64,000 nt of DNA from the NCBI RefSeq assembly GCF_014287355.1, contig NZ_JACOPE010000001.1:2604001-2668000 (forward strand), written 5' to 3'. Of the stretch, positions 17,783-26,855 are shown piece by piece. Both the position numbers and the translations under genes were made by a program. The notes under the pieces are model-generated. The model saw only the letters and a list, made by a program, of their open reading frames with translations. It was not told the DNA's origin and made no database searches. Every line of letters starts with the position of its first letter. The first letter of the stretch is position 1. This DNA comes from Ruminococcus hominis. GTDB taxonomy: Bacteria > Bacillota > Clostridia > Lachnospirales > Lachnospiraceae.

Positions 17783-18564
17783 TACCTGTTATCCTCCCCT
17801 GATTGTTTTCCTGCCATCTCTTCTTTTATTTTTTCACTTTCTTTTTCATCCTGACTTAAGTTATTCACATTTTTGTTTCGATTATCTTCTATTTTCACAA
17901 TTTTTCCATCTATAATATGAAATACTCGGTCAGCATATGTCGCAAGATGATTGTCATGCGTTACCATAACCAGTGTTTTCTTCTGTTTACGGACTACATT
18001 CTGCATCAATGCCATAACTTCTTCCGAAGTATGTGAATCCAGGTTTCCTGTCGGCTCATCTGCAAAAATAATTTCCGGGTCTACGACCAATGCTCTTGCA
18101 ACGCCAACTCTCTGCTGCTGTCCTCCGGACATCTGATTCGGCATATGTTTCTTTTGTTTTTTCAAATTAACCAAATCCAACATCTTATCCGCCTTTTTTA
18201 ATCTCTCTTTTTTCGGAACGCCCCGAAAGCTGAGTGGCAAAGCTACATTTTCCACCGCATTCATTGTACTGATAAGATGAAAGGACTGAAAAATAAATCC
18301 GACATGATCACGTCTGAAACTGACCAGACCATCTTCGTTTAATTTTTCTATATGCCGTCCGGCAATGATTACTTCACCTTTTGTCGGCTTTTCTAATCCA
18401 GCCAGCATATTTAATAATGTTGATTTACCTGAGCCGGATGTTCCGACGATTGCACAAAATTCACCTTCGTAAATGTCAAAATCCACACCATTTAATGCTC
18501 GGACTATCGAATCACCGACCCGGTACAATTTATATAAATTTTTTACTTCTATAACCTTTTTCAC
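17782..18564 (-). CDS. ABC transporter ATP-binding protein, LolD/MacB type
   Basis: A GTG at 18564 is the likely start, seven bases after AAGGGAGG; the upstream ATG at 18585 would place that binding site inside the gene. The 260-residue ATPase shows Walker A GTSGSGKST, the signature MSGGQQQRVGVARAL, Walker B IIFADEPTG and the switch histidine in MVTHDNH. The tail (about residues 225-260) is charged and unusual for the family. It powers the MacB-like permease encoded two genes downstream. Confidence 0.92.
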   Translation of the reverse strand: MKKVIEVKNLYKLYRVGDSIVRALNGVDFDIYEGEFCAIVGTSGSGKSTLLNMLAGLEKPTKGEVIIAGRHIEKLNEDGLVSFRRDHVGFIFQSFHLISTMNAVENVALPLSFRGVPKKERLKKADKMLDLVNLKKQKKHMPNQMSGGQQQRVGVARALVVDPEIIFADEPTGNLDSHTSEEVMALMQNVVRKQKKTLVMVTHDNHLATYADRVFHIIDGKIVKIEDNRNKNVNNLSQDEKESEKIKEEMAGKQSGEDNR

Positions 18565-18649
18565 CAAATGCCCTCCCTTCTGCATACGTATTATTATACT
18601 ATATCTGTTCTCTTTTTTTGTTTATTTTTTCTTTAATTTTTTCTTAAAA

Positions 18650-18684
18650 AAAGAGACTATACCAACTCACAGCATAGTCTCTTT
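18650..18684 (-). terminator. Terminator after ung
   Basis: Eleven-bp inverted repeat AAAGAGACTAT / ATAGTCTCTTT followed by a T-run on the minus strand, sixteen bases past the ung stop. Confidence 0.8.
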
Positions 18685-18700
18685 CTTCTTATTGTATTTT

Positions 18701-19369
18701 CTAATCAATCTGCCAGTCAATCGGTTCAATCCCATGTGCTTTCAAAAATTCATTTGTCTGACTAAATGGTCTGCTTCCGAAAAATCCTCTATATGCAGCT
18801 AATGGGCTTGGATGTGGTGCTTTCAGAATCAAATGCTGCGGATTTGTCAACATCTTCTCCTTTCTCTGTGCCGGCGCACCCCAAAGAATAAACACAATTG
18901 GTCTGTCCTGGTTATTTAATGCCATAATTGCCGCATCTGTAAATTCCTCCCAGCCAATTCCACGATGTGAATTAGCCTGATGTGCACGAACCGTCAACAC
19001 TGTATTCAACATCAATACACCTTGTTTTGCCCATTTTTCCAGACACCCATGATTTGGAATTGTGCATCCAAGATCGTCATGTAATTCTTTATAAATATTT
19101 ACCAGTGAAGGTGGAATATCTACCCCTTTCTGCACAGAAAAACTCAGCCCATGTGCCTGTCCATCGTTATGATATGGGTCTTGTCCCAAAATTACCACCT
19201 TTACATCTTTTAATGGTGTCAGGTGAAATGCATTGAAAATATCCTGTGCAGGTGGAAATATTTTTCTTGTGTGATATTCTGCATTTACTGTATCAAATAA
19301 TTTTTTGTAATAAGGTTTTTTGAACTCTTCTTTAAGAGCCTCATACCAGTCTCCATTAATTCCCGACAT
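18701..19369 (-). CDS. ung: Uracil-DNA glycosylase
   Basis: The 222-residue protein is a family 1 UDG. GQDPYH (62-67) carries the water-activating aspartate, FSVQKGVDIPPSLVN the uracil-binding phenylalanine region, and HPSPLAAYRGFFG (near 187) the DNA-intercalation loop. It removes uracil from DNA to start base excision repair. The gene follows hisF after only 15 bases and seems to be the last gene of a long mixed operon ending in a strong terminator. Confidence 0.97.
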   Translation of the reverse strand: MSGINGDWYEALKEEFKKPYYKKLFDTVNAEYHTRKIFPPAQDIFNAFHLTPLKDVKVVILGQDPYHNDGQAHGLSFSVQKGVDIPPSLVNIYKELHDDLGCTIPNHGCLEKWAKQGVLMLNTVLTVRAHQANSHRGIGWEEFTDAAIMALNNQDRPIVFILWGAPAQRKEKMLTNPQHLILKAPHPSPLAAYRGFFGSRPFSQTNEFLKAHGIEPIDWQID

Positions 19370-19384
19370 GTACTTTCCTCTTTC

Positions 19385-20146
19385 CTATAATCGAACCGAT
19401 ACACCTTCATGCTGTAAATAGTTCTTTACTTCTTTTATTTCTAATTCTTTATAATGGAACAATGATGCTGCCAATGCTGCATCAGCCCCGCCTTCTGTCA
19501 AAGCTTCTTTAAAATGCTCCAGCGTTCCCGCTCCTCCGGATGCAATGACCGGAATAGAAACACTGTCTGCAATTGCTCTCGTCAGTTCCAGATCGTACCC
19601 AGCTTTTGTTCCGTCACAATCCATACTAGTCAAAAGAATTTCTCCCGCTCCAAGCTTTTCCACTTTCTTTGCCCACTCTATAGCATCGATTCCAACATCG
19701 ACTCTTCCGCCATTCTTATAAATATTCCATCCACTTCCGTCTGCCCTTTTTTTTGCATCGATAGCCACAACAACACACTGACTTCCAAACTTCTCTGCTG
19801 CATCTGCGATCAGCTGTGGGTTATTGATTGCAGATGAGTTGATAGAAATCTTATCTGCACCTTCGCGAAGCAATACTTTGAAGTCCTCTACTGTGCGGAT
19901 GCCTCCGCCAACTGTAAATGGAATAAATACGCACTCTGCAACTTTACGCACCATATCAACGACCGTATTTCTTCCGTCAGAAGATGCTGTAATATCCAAA
20001 AACACAAGTTCATCTGCACCTGCCTGATCGTAGGCTTTTGCAATTTCTACCGGGTCTCCGGCATCTTTTAAATCTACAAAATTAACACCTTTTACAACTC
20101 GGCCTGCATGTACATCCAAACATGGAATAATTCTTTTTGTAAACAT
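19385..20146 (-). CDS. hisF: Imidazole glycerol phosphate synthase, cyclase subunit HisF
   Basis: The 253-residue TIM barrel begins [19 protein letters not shown], typical of HisF, with catalytic Asp11 in CLDV and Asp130-equivalent in VVAIDAKK. It uses ammonia from HisH to turn PRFAR into imidazole glycerol phosphate and AICAR. The start directly abuts the hisH stop (TAG-ATG), so the two subunits are made together. No other his genes are in the window. Confidence 0.97.
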   Translation of the reverse strand: MFTKRIIPCLDVHAGRVVKGVNFVDLKDAGDPVEIAKAYDQAGADELVFLDITASSDGRNTVVDMVRKVAECVFIPFTVGGGIRTVEDFKVLLREGADKISINSSAINNPQLIADAAEKFGSQCVVVAIDAKKRADGSGWNIYKNGGRVDVGIDAIEWAKKVEKLGAGEILLTSMDCDGTKAGYDLELTRAIADSVSIPVIASGGAGTLEHFKEALTEGGADAALAASLFHYKELEIKEVKNYLQHEGVSVRL

Positions 20147-20761
20147 CTATCTTTCCTCCAATTCCACGAAATTCTTCAGTATCTGTAATCCAACCTCACT
20201 GCTCTTTTCCGGATGGAACTGGCATGCAAAAATATTTCCTTTTTCTACAGAAGCATGGATGTGTACACCATATTCTGTTGATGCCTTAACAATATTCTCA
20301 TCTTTCGCTTTCAGATAGTAGGAATGAACGAAATAAACATAGGCCTGTTCATCAACATTTTTAAATAAACGACCATTATGTTCAAGATGTAGCGAATTCC
20401 ATCCCATATGTGGAATCTTTAAACCTTCACAAGCCGGGATTCTACAAATCTCTCCTTCTAAAATCCCAAGTCCTTCCACGCCCTTGGCTTCATCGCTTCG
20501 TTCAAACAAAAGCTGGAGTCCAAGACAAATGCCTAAAAACGGAGTCCCTTTTTCTGTGACTTTACGAATTACATCATCCAAATGTCGTTCTTTCAACTTC
20601 TCCATTGCATCTCCAAATGCACCGACTCCCGGAAGTATCACTTTATCTGCGCTTAAAATTTCAGATGGAGCACTTGTGATCTTCACTTCCTGTCCCAGAT
20701 ACAATAATGCCTTCTCTACGCTTTTGATATTACCTGCATCATAATCAATAATCGCTATCAT
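20147..20761 (-). CDS. hisH: Imidazole glycerol phosphate synthase, glutaminase subunit HisH
   Basis: The 204-residue class I amidotransferase has the nucleophile elbow GICLGLQLL (Cys near 78), the oxyanion strand GVGAFGDAM, HMGWNSL, and the Glu/His pair in CQFHPEKS. It supplies ammonia to HisF. Its ATG overlaps the histidine kinase stop as ATGA, an unusual partner for a histidine biosynthesis gene. Confidence 0.97.
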   Translation of the reverse strand: MIAIIDYDAGNIKSVEKALLYLGQEVKITSAPSEILSADKVILPGVGAFGDAMEKLKERHLDDVIRKVTEKGTPFLGICLGLQLLFERSDEAKGVEGLGILEGEICRIPACEGLKIPHMGWNSLHLEHNGRLFKNVDEQAYVYFVHSYYLKAKDENIVKASTEYGVHIHASVEKGNIFACQFHPEKSSEVGLQILKNFVELEER

Positions 20762-22260
20762 GTCTCTTCTCCCTGTACCTTACTATCACATTTTGATGTT
20801 TTCGAATCAAGCTCAAACCAGAATTCAACTCCGTTATCATAGTTCTTCACACCATATTGCTGGTGGAATGACTCCATAATTGCTTTCACAATCGACAAGC
20901 CGATTCCATTTCCACCATATTCTCTTGTATGCGCCTTGTCTACTTTATAGAATTTATCCCATAATTTTGCAATATCTTCCTCCGGTATCGGCTTTCCACT
21001 ATTAAATACGGTAACTTTTACTGTATCTCCCTGCGGTATGATACGAATCTCGATTCTCTTCTCATTGTCTACGTGATGAATAGCATTTGTCAAGTAATTT
21101 CTAAATACCTGCTCTGTTTTGAACTCATCTGCCCAAACATAAACTTCCTCTTCCGTCACGCAATCGACTTCTGCTTCTGCTTGTTGAAGCAAAATCTCAC
21201 AGCTTGCCAGAACACCGCGAATCAACCCTACAAGATTAAATCGTGTGATTTCCAAATCTTCATCACCAAATTCCAATTGATTTAAAGTCAACAGATTTTT
21301 TACCATCTGATTCATCTTGTTAGCCTCGTCTATAATAACATCGCAATAGAATTCCATACTTTCCGGATCTTCTGTAATTCCATCCCGCAATCCTTCCGCA
21401 TAACCTTGGATCAATGCAATCGGAGTTTTTAATTCATGAGAAACATTTCCAAGAAATTCATTTCTCATATCTTCAATCTTTTCTTTTTGTTCAATATCTT
21501 TTTGTAATTGATTATTTGCCCGCTTCAATTCTGTGATCGTTTCTTCCAGACGTTTCGACATCAGGTTAAAGTTTCCGCCTAGAATTCCGATTTCATTTTC
21601 ACCGCCACTTGTATACTTTGCATTAAAATCCAGATTTGCCATGCGCTGTGACAGTTCAGCAAGCTCCATGATTGGCTTTGTAATCTTTTGTGAAAAAAAC
21701 CATACAAAGAGCAGCCCACATAATACCGTAACACCACCACCACAGATCAGAAACTTATTCGTCGAGTTTACGGTATCGTAAATACTTCCATAAGGACTTC
21801 GGATAATAAAAATAGACTCGTCAGCCAACTGTCCGACCATATCCATATATTCTTCTCCTCGTCCCTGATCCTGGACCTTGTATATTTTGTAGGAATCCCT
21901 TTCTTCCAGGACCCGTCCGATATCTTTTCCTACGATATATCCGATCAAACGCGTAAACAGACGCCCTTTCCTTTCCTGCTCTGTGTTAAATGTAATATCT
22001 GAGCCTGAATTGATCACAAGTACTGCACAATTCTTTCTCTCACACTGCCTCTGAAGCTCTTCCTGTATCTCAACCGAATTGATATCATCCTTCTTTGCTG
22101 TTTTATCTAAGGTTTCGTAAAGCTCGACCATCTCGATTTTTTTATTTTGTATAAAAAATCTCTCCATGAAGCTGGAATTGATGATAAACATCATCACAAT
22201 AACAAGTGCTACTGCTCCTGTGAACAATGCTAACATCTGACGTTTAATTGAGTATTTCAT
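20758..22260 (-). CDS. Two-component sensor histidine kinase
   Basis: A 500-residue membrane kinase. Helix 1 is at about 9-29, the extracytoplasmic sensor at about 30-170, helix 2 at about 172-192, then HAMP, HisKA with NVSHELKTPIALIQGYAEGL (phospho-His near 275), N-box RNYLTNAIHHV and G-boxes GGNGIGLSIVK. The gene overlaps the response regulator upstream (ATGA) and hisH downstream (ATGA). With the adjacent ABC permease and ATPase it resembles BceRS-like or envelope-stress sensors; the signal is unknown. Confidence 0.95.
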   Translation of the reverse strand: MKYSIKRQMLALFTGAVALVIVMMFIINSSFMERFFIQNKKIEMVELYETLDKTAKKDDINSVEIQEELQRQCERKNCAVLVINSGSDITFNTEQERKGRLFTRLIGYIVGKDIGRVLEERDSYKIYKVQDQGRGEEYMDMVGQLADESIFIIRSPYGSIYDTVNSTNKFLICGGGVTVLCGLLFVWFFSQKITKPIMELAELSQRMANLDFNAKYTSGGENEIGILGGNFNLMSKRLEETITELKRANNQLQKDIEQKEKIEDMRNEFLGNVSHELKTPIALIQGYAEGLRDGITEDPESMEFYCDVIIDEANKMNQMVKNLLTLNQLEFGDEDLEITRFNLVGLIRGVLASCEILLQQAEAEVDCVTEEEVYVWADEFKTEQVFRNYLTNAIHHVDNEKRIEIRIIPQGDTVKVTVFNSGKPIPEEDIAKLWDKFYKVDKAHTREYGGNGIGLSIVKAIMESFHQQYGVKNYDNGVEFWFELDSKTSKCDSKVQGEET

Positions 22261-22937
22261 TTTTCTACCTCGAATTTATATCCCATTCCCCAGATTGTTT
22301 TAATATACTCTCCCTTATCACCAAGCTTACTTCTCAGCTTCTTAACATGTGTGTCAATCGTACGTGCATCCCCAAAATAATCATAATTCCAAACATTATT
22401 TAATATTTTTTCTCTAGAAAGTGCAATCCCCTGATTTTCCACAAAATAAGTTAGAAGCTCAAATTCCTTATAGCTTAAATCTATCGGTTTATCATCAATC
22501 ATAACACTGTGCGCCGCCTTGTCAATCTTAATTCCGCCTGCGTCAAGAATGTCTGACATGTCTGTACCATTTATTCTTCTTAAGATTGCTCCGACTCTCG
22601 CTACTAAGATTTTCGGACTAAATGGCTTTGAAATGTATTCATCTACTCCCAGTTCAAATCCTTGAAGCTCATCTCTCTCTTCCGACCGGGCTGTCAACAT
22701 AATGATTGGAACTTTTGAATGCTCGCGGACTTCCCGGCATACCTGCCATCCGTCCATCTTTGGCATCATAACGTCCAGAATGATCAGGGCAATATCTTTA
22801 TCTTCGTAAAATAAATCCATTGCTTCCATACCATCTCCTGCTTCTAATACTTGATAACCTGCTCTTGTCAGGAAATCTTTTACCAGCTTTCTCATTCTGC
22901 TTTCATCATCTACTACAAGAATCTTCATTTTTTCCAT
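22257..22937 (-). CDS. OmpR/PhoB family response regulator
   Basis: The 226-residue regulator has a receiver domain with LDVMMPKMDGW (phospho-Asp near 55), switch Thr in IIMLTARS, Lys in YISKPFSP, and a C-terminal winged helix (about 130-226) ending TIWGMGYKFEVEK. It forms a pair with the kinase gene it overlaps by four bases. It lies twenty bases after the large ABC permease gene and probably controls that operon. Confidence 0.95.
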   Translation of the reverse strand: MEKMKILVVDDESRMRKLVKDFLTRAGYQVLEAGDGMEAMDLFYEDKDIALIILDVMMPKMDGWQVCREVREHSKVPIIMLTARSEERDELQGFELGVDEYISKPFSPKILVARVGAILRRINGTDMSDILDAGGIKIDKAAHSVMIDDKPIDLSYKEFELLTYFVENQGIALSREKILNNVWNYDYFGDARTIDTHVKKLRSKLGDKGEYIKTIWGMGYKFEVEK

Positions 22938-22957
22938 TATTGCTATCTCCTTTGAAC

Positions 22958-25519
22958 TTACTCAACACTCTTGAGTGATTCTACCATATCTATCTTTTTC
23001 AACTTAAAATACATTACACCATTTACAAACATTGAAAAACCAATTGTGATTAAAAATCCGAATATATAACTGCTCAGATCAATATTTCTTCCAAACATTG
23101 CTGAATCCACCTCCACTGTTTCAATAATAAAACGATGCAGTATTTTCCCAAGTCCACACCCGACGACAGAACCCAGTATTGTTAACAGAATGTTCTCACG
23201 ATAAACGTATTCTGCAACTTCTTTTGGATAGAAGCCCAGCACTTTCAAAGTTGCAAGTTCTCGCTTACGTTCTGTAATGTTGATATTATTCAGATTATAC
23301 AATACAACAAATGCCAACAATCCCGCTGAAATCACAAGAACTACAATAACCATATTCAGACTTCCCAGCATATCCTCTATCTGTGCTTCAAAATCCTTTG
23401 TATAGCTGACACTTAATGCGCCATCTTTTTTCAGTGCTTCCTCACCGATTTCTTCTGCTACTTCTATCTGCCCGTCATTGACTGTATAGAAAATAGAATT
23501 ATAGCTTACATCCTTACCATACAGCTGTTCATAAAGCCCTGACGTCATATACATATAATGCCGCATATAATTCTCACATATTGCTGATACCGTCACTGTC
23601 ACATCTTCTTCGCCTGACTTTTCAATTGTAAATGAATCACCTTGTTTTACTCCCAGCTTATCTGCGATTTTTTCTGTCAGGATCACACCATCATCTGTTA
23701 ATTTATATTGCTCTTTTGTCACACGATTCTGATAGACAAACAGCGAATCATTCTCTTCTCCCGGCTCAAACACTGTAAGATATACTTCCTTTTCTGTATC
23801 ATCCTTCTTAATTGTTACTTGTTGCTGCAAAGCCTGTGTAATATGTTTGATCCGGTCATCACTTTTCAGACTGTCTGTAATCTCTTGCTTTGCGGTATCT
23901 GTCGCTTCTTCATTCAAAATTAGATCGGCATCAAACAGTTGCAGATCCTCGTACTGCAATATTCCGATATTTACAATCGAATCATGCAGACCAAATCCAA
24001 ACAATAGAAGTGCCATGCAGCCTCCGATTCCAAACAATGTCATAAAAAATCTCTTCTTATAACGAACCAGATTCCGGACCGTTGATTTCCAAGTAAAACT
24101 TAAACGCTTCCATATAAATGGGATTCTTTCTAACAGAACCCTCTTTCCCTGTTTTGGAGCCGGAGGACGCATCAATTGTGCTGCCTGCTCTCGTAGCTCT
24201 TTATAACAGGATGTAACTGTTGCAAAAAGTACACAAAATACGGCTGCAGCTGATGCAACTCCTGCATAATACAAATTGTACGGAACTTCAATATTCGGAA
24301 CATGCGTATATATAATTCCATACGCTTTGATAATAATATACGGAAATACTTTTTCTCCAAACAATGCCCCAAAAACACATCCAAGGATTGTTGCAAGCGA
24401 TGCATATCCAATATATTTTCCCGCTATGGAAGCTTTCGAATAGCCCAGTGCTTTCATCGTTCCGATTAACGTCCGCTGTTCTTCTACCATACGTGTCATC
24501 GTTGTCAGACTGATAAGTGCTGCCATCAAAAAGAACAGTACCGGAAATACCTTTCCGATAGCCCGCATACGGTCTGCATTTTCTCCATAACCGCTGTATT
24601 CTACCAGATGCTCTCTGTCATAAATATACCATTTAGCCTTCGGAATCTGACTCATCTCATCGTCCAGACTTTTCAATCCATCCTGACCATTCATAAATAC
24701 CTGATATGTCTGTGCCATCATCAGCTGCATTCTTGTTTCTGCCTCATCTAACACTTCTTCATATCTTGCATCTTCTCTTTCTGTCTTAATCTTCTCAATT
24801 CGCTTCTCAACTTCATCTACACGATTATCATATTCTTTTGTAAATGCTGTTAACTTCTTAGCTCCCTCCACAGTTGCATAAATTTCTGAATATGCATCCA
24901 TATTAAAGCTCTCTTCCAATACACAGGCAAATCCATTGATTGTTCCTGTTCCAATTGTCGTATTCCCACGACCAAAAGACACATATGTCGGACTGCTTAC
25001 TGTTCCAACAATTTTATATGTGTCATATTTTAATGAATCGGTAATCGCATCTTTTGTTCCTGAAGAAAATGTAATCTCATCCCCGATTTTGTATCCATTT
25101 GCTTCATAATAATCAATATCCAGAACACATTCGTTTGTATCCTTTGGCAATCTGCCTTCCTCAACAGTAACCTGATTCATTGTTGGAAGCAGTGACATGA
25201 TATGCACAACCTTCTGGCTGTCTCCCGACTTGCAAAGTACGTCCGTTGAGTATCCGGCTTCTACGTCTTTTATACCCTTCACCTGGCGGATGGCATCCAC
25301 ATCATCCTTAGTAAGCCCCAGGGTACTGATTATTTGCAGATCCATAAGATTTTTCTCATCAAAATATGCATCCCCTGACAATCGCATATCCGGCTCCGAA
25401 GATCGGATTCCTGAGAAAAATGCAACTCCGATTGCGACGATAAAGAAAATCGACAGAAATCGTCCCATACTTTTTCGGATTTCCATATAAAAATCTTTTC
25501 TAAGTGCTTTTTTACTCAT
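22958..25519 (-). CDS. ABC transporter permease with two FtsX domains
   Basis: The 853-residue protein has an N-terminal helix (SIFFIVAIGVAFFSGI), a long extracytoplasmic region (about 40-315), three helices with the FtsX signature ERTLIGTMKALGYSK-like EEQRTLIGTMKALGYSK, a second helix near 500, a second external domain, and a final three-helix FtsX block with RKRELATLKVLGFYPKEV. This two-domain arrangement is common in Firmicutes exporters. It works with the ATPase encoded 25 bases upstream and is in line with the two-component system. Confidence 0.92.
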   Translation of the reverse strand: MSKKALRKDFYMEIRKSMGRFLSIFFIVAIGVAFFSGIRSSEPDMRLSGDAYFDEKNLMDLQIISTLGLTKDDVDAIRQVKGIKDVEAGYSTDVLCKSGDSQKVVHIMSLLPTMNQVTVEEGRLPKDTNECVLDIDYYEANGYKIGDEITFSSGTKDAITDSLKYDTYKIVGTVSSPTYVSFGRGNTTIGTGTINGFACVLEESFNMDAYSEIYATVEGAKKLTAFTKEYDNRVDEVEKRIEKIKTEREDARYEEVLDEAETRMQLMMAQTYQVFMNGQDGLKSLDDEMSQIPKAKWYIYDREHLVEYSGYGENADRMRAIGKVFPVLFFLMAALISLTTMTRMVEEQRTLIGTMKALGYSKASIAGKYIGYASLATILGCVFGALFGEKVFPYIIIKAYGIIYTHVPNIEVPYNLYYAGVASAAAVFCVLFATVTSCYKELREQAAQLMRPPAPKQGKRVLLERIPFIWKRLSFTWKSTVRNLVRYKKRFFMTLFGIGGCMALLLFGFGLHDSIVNIGILQYEDLQLFDADLILNEEATDTAKQEITDSLKSDDRIKHITQALQQQVTIKKDDTEKEVYLTVFEPGEENDSLFVYQNRVTKEQYKLTDDGVILTEKIADKLGVKQGDSFTIEKSGEEDVTVTVSAICENYMRHYMYMTSGLYEQLYGKDVSYNSIFYTVNDGQIEVAEEIGEEALKKDGALSVSYTKDFEAQIEDMLGSLNMVIVVLVISAGLLAFVVLYNLNNINITERKRELATLKVLGFYPKEVAEYVYRENILLTILGSVVGCGLGKILHRFIIETVEVDSAMFGRNIDLSSYIFGFLITIGFSMFVNGVMYFKLKKIDMVESLKSVE

Positions 25520-25543
25520 CCTTGTTCTCCATCTTCTATTGTT

Positions 25544-26248
25544 TTACCATTCGATCTCATCAATTGAAACTGGATTCTCATTCGTTATCATAGAAGAGAC
25601 TTTTCCATTTTTAATTTTGATCAGACGATCTGCCATCGGCGCCAGTGCAGAGTTGTGTGTAATAACGATCACTGTCATTCCTTTCTCTCTGCACATATCC
25701 TGCAGTAATTTTAAAATTGCCTTACCTGTATTATAATCCAAAGCTCCCGTCGGCTCGTCGCATAATAATAATTTCGGATTCTTCGCCAGTGCTCTTGCAA
25801 TTGATACCCTCTGCTGTTCTCCGCCGGAAAGCTGCGCCGGGAAATTATCCAGTCTGTCTCCCAGACCAACTTCGCATAATACCTGTTTTGCATCCAGTGG
25901 ATCCTTACAAATCTGAAGTGCAAGCTCTACATTCTCCTTTGCAGTCAGATTCGGAACCAGATTATAAAACTGAAATACAAATCCAATATCATCTCTTCGA
26001 TATGAAGTGAGCTGACGCTCATTATACCCTGTAATATTCGCTCCATCTACCAAAATCCGTCCACTAGATGCCGTATCCATTCCCCCAAGAATATTCAAGA
26101 CAGTTGTCTTACCGGCTCCACTTGGTCCCACGATTACTACAAATTCTCCCTTTTCAATTTCAAATGAGATACCATCCACTGCACGTATCTCCACTTCGCC
26201 CATCTTATATACTTTTGTAATGTCTTTTAACTGCACAAAACCTGCCAT
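25544..26248 (-). CDS. ABC transporter ATP-binding protein
   Basis: The start is set at the ATG at 26248 ([14 protein letters not shown]), nine bases after AGAAAGGAA; a longer upstream frame lacks family sequence. The 234-residue LolD-type ATPase carries GPSGAGKTT (Walker A), [27 protein letters not shown] (Walker B) and VITHN (H-loop). It is the first gene of the run ATPase - permease - response regulator - kinase - hisH - hisF - ung, which has no gap over 25 bases. Confidence 0.95.
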   Translation of the reverse strand: MAGFVQLKDITKVYKMGEVEIRAVDGISFEIEKGEFVVIVGPSGAGKTTVLNILGGMDTASSGRILVDGANITGYNERQLTSYRRDDIGFVFQFYNLVPNLTAKENVELALQICKDPLDAKQVLCEVGLGDRLDNFPAQLSGGEQQRVSIARALAKNPKLLLCDEPTGALDYNTGKAILKLLQDMCREKGMTVIVITHNSALAPMADRLIKIKNGKVSSMITNENPVSIDEIEW

Positions 26249-26308
26249 ACAATTGTTTCCTTTCTGTGTATTATCATTCAAAAATATTACAATACGAACA
26301 TATTTTTC

Positions 26309-26486
26309 AAGAATGCCTCTGCATTCTTGCTGCGAGATGCGCGTCATGCAATGCATGACATACTTCTTCTGCGCATCTCTGCAATCCTGCCGGAGGCTAT
26401 ATCAGATGGGGGATTGACTCCCACCACTGATACTGATTTATTACTCGCCACCTACAGAGGTGGGAGTCATCTCACTTCTGATATAT
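26309..26486. repeat. R1a: nested double-hairpin intergenic repeat, divergent copy
   Basis: Stem one is GAGATGCGC / GCGCATCTC enclosing GTCATGC-AAT-GCATGAC. Stem two has outer arms TATATCAGA / TCTGATATA and inner arms GACTCCCACC / GGTGGGAGTC, with TTACTCGCCACCT between. R1b-d share the layout and loop words but use different outer-arm sequences, with both arms changed together. The interval 26249-26855 holds only R1a, R1b and a terminator. Confidence 0.75.
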
Positions 26487-26588
26487 ATTCGTATTGTATC
26501 ATATTTTTGTTGAGCAAAGCATATGTTCACATTTTTTTTATACTTCCGAGATGTTTTTTATATATTAGGAAAGCACTTTTCTATTTCA

Positions 26589-26738
26589 AGTCGAGAAGCC
26601 GCGAGACTTGGCGCGTGATTCTGGTCAGCGTAAGCTGACACATTCTTTGCAGAATCACTGCGCATCCTCGCGGAGCGTTTATCTCAGTCGAGAAGACTCC
26701 CACCTCTTTCAGATGGTGAGTCTTCTCGACTGAGATAA
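26589..26738. repeat. R1b: nested double-hairpin intergenic repeat
   Basis: Stem one: CGCGAG / CTCGCG around GTGATTCTG / CAGAATCAC, with inner GTCAGC-GTAA-GCTGAC. Stem two is a near-perfect long hairpin from TTTATCTCAGTCGAGAAG to its complement ending at 26738. It lacks the TTACTCGCCACC loop of the other copies. Adjacent to the cstA terminator. Confidence 0.8.
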
Positions 26739-26741
26739 AAA

Positions 26742-26799
26742 AATAGATAATCGAACTTCTTAATCATATAAGTTAAATTAAGAAGTCAATTATCTATTC
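26742..26799 (-). terminator. Terminator after cstA
   Basis: Inverted repeat AATAGATAAT...TTCTTAAT / ATTAAGAA...ATTATCTATT with a seven-T run on the minus strand, about 55 bases past the cstA stop. Confidence 0.7.
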
Positions 26800-26855
26800 C
26801 TTTAGAACGATTTTATAAATCGCTATTTTATTTTTCTAGCATTTTTAATCCAAAT

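Noticed and set aside
26309..26738. R1 copies considered as riboswitches or T-boxes
   Set aside because: They lie downstream or between convergent/unrelated genes, not in 5' leaders, and lack the conserved cores of known riboswitch classes.
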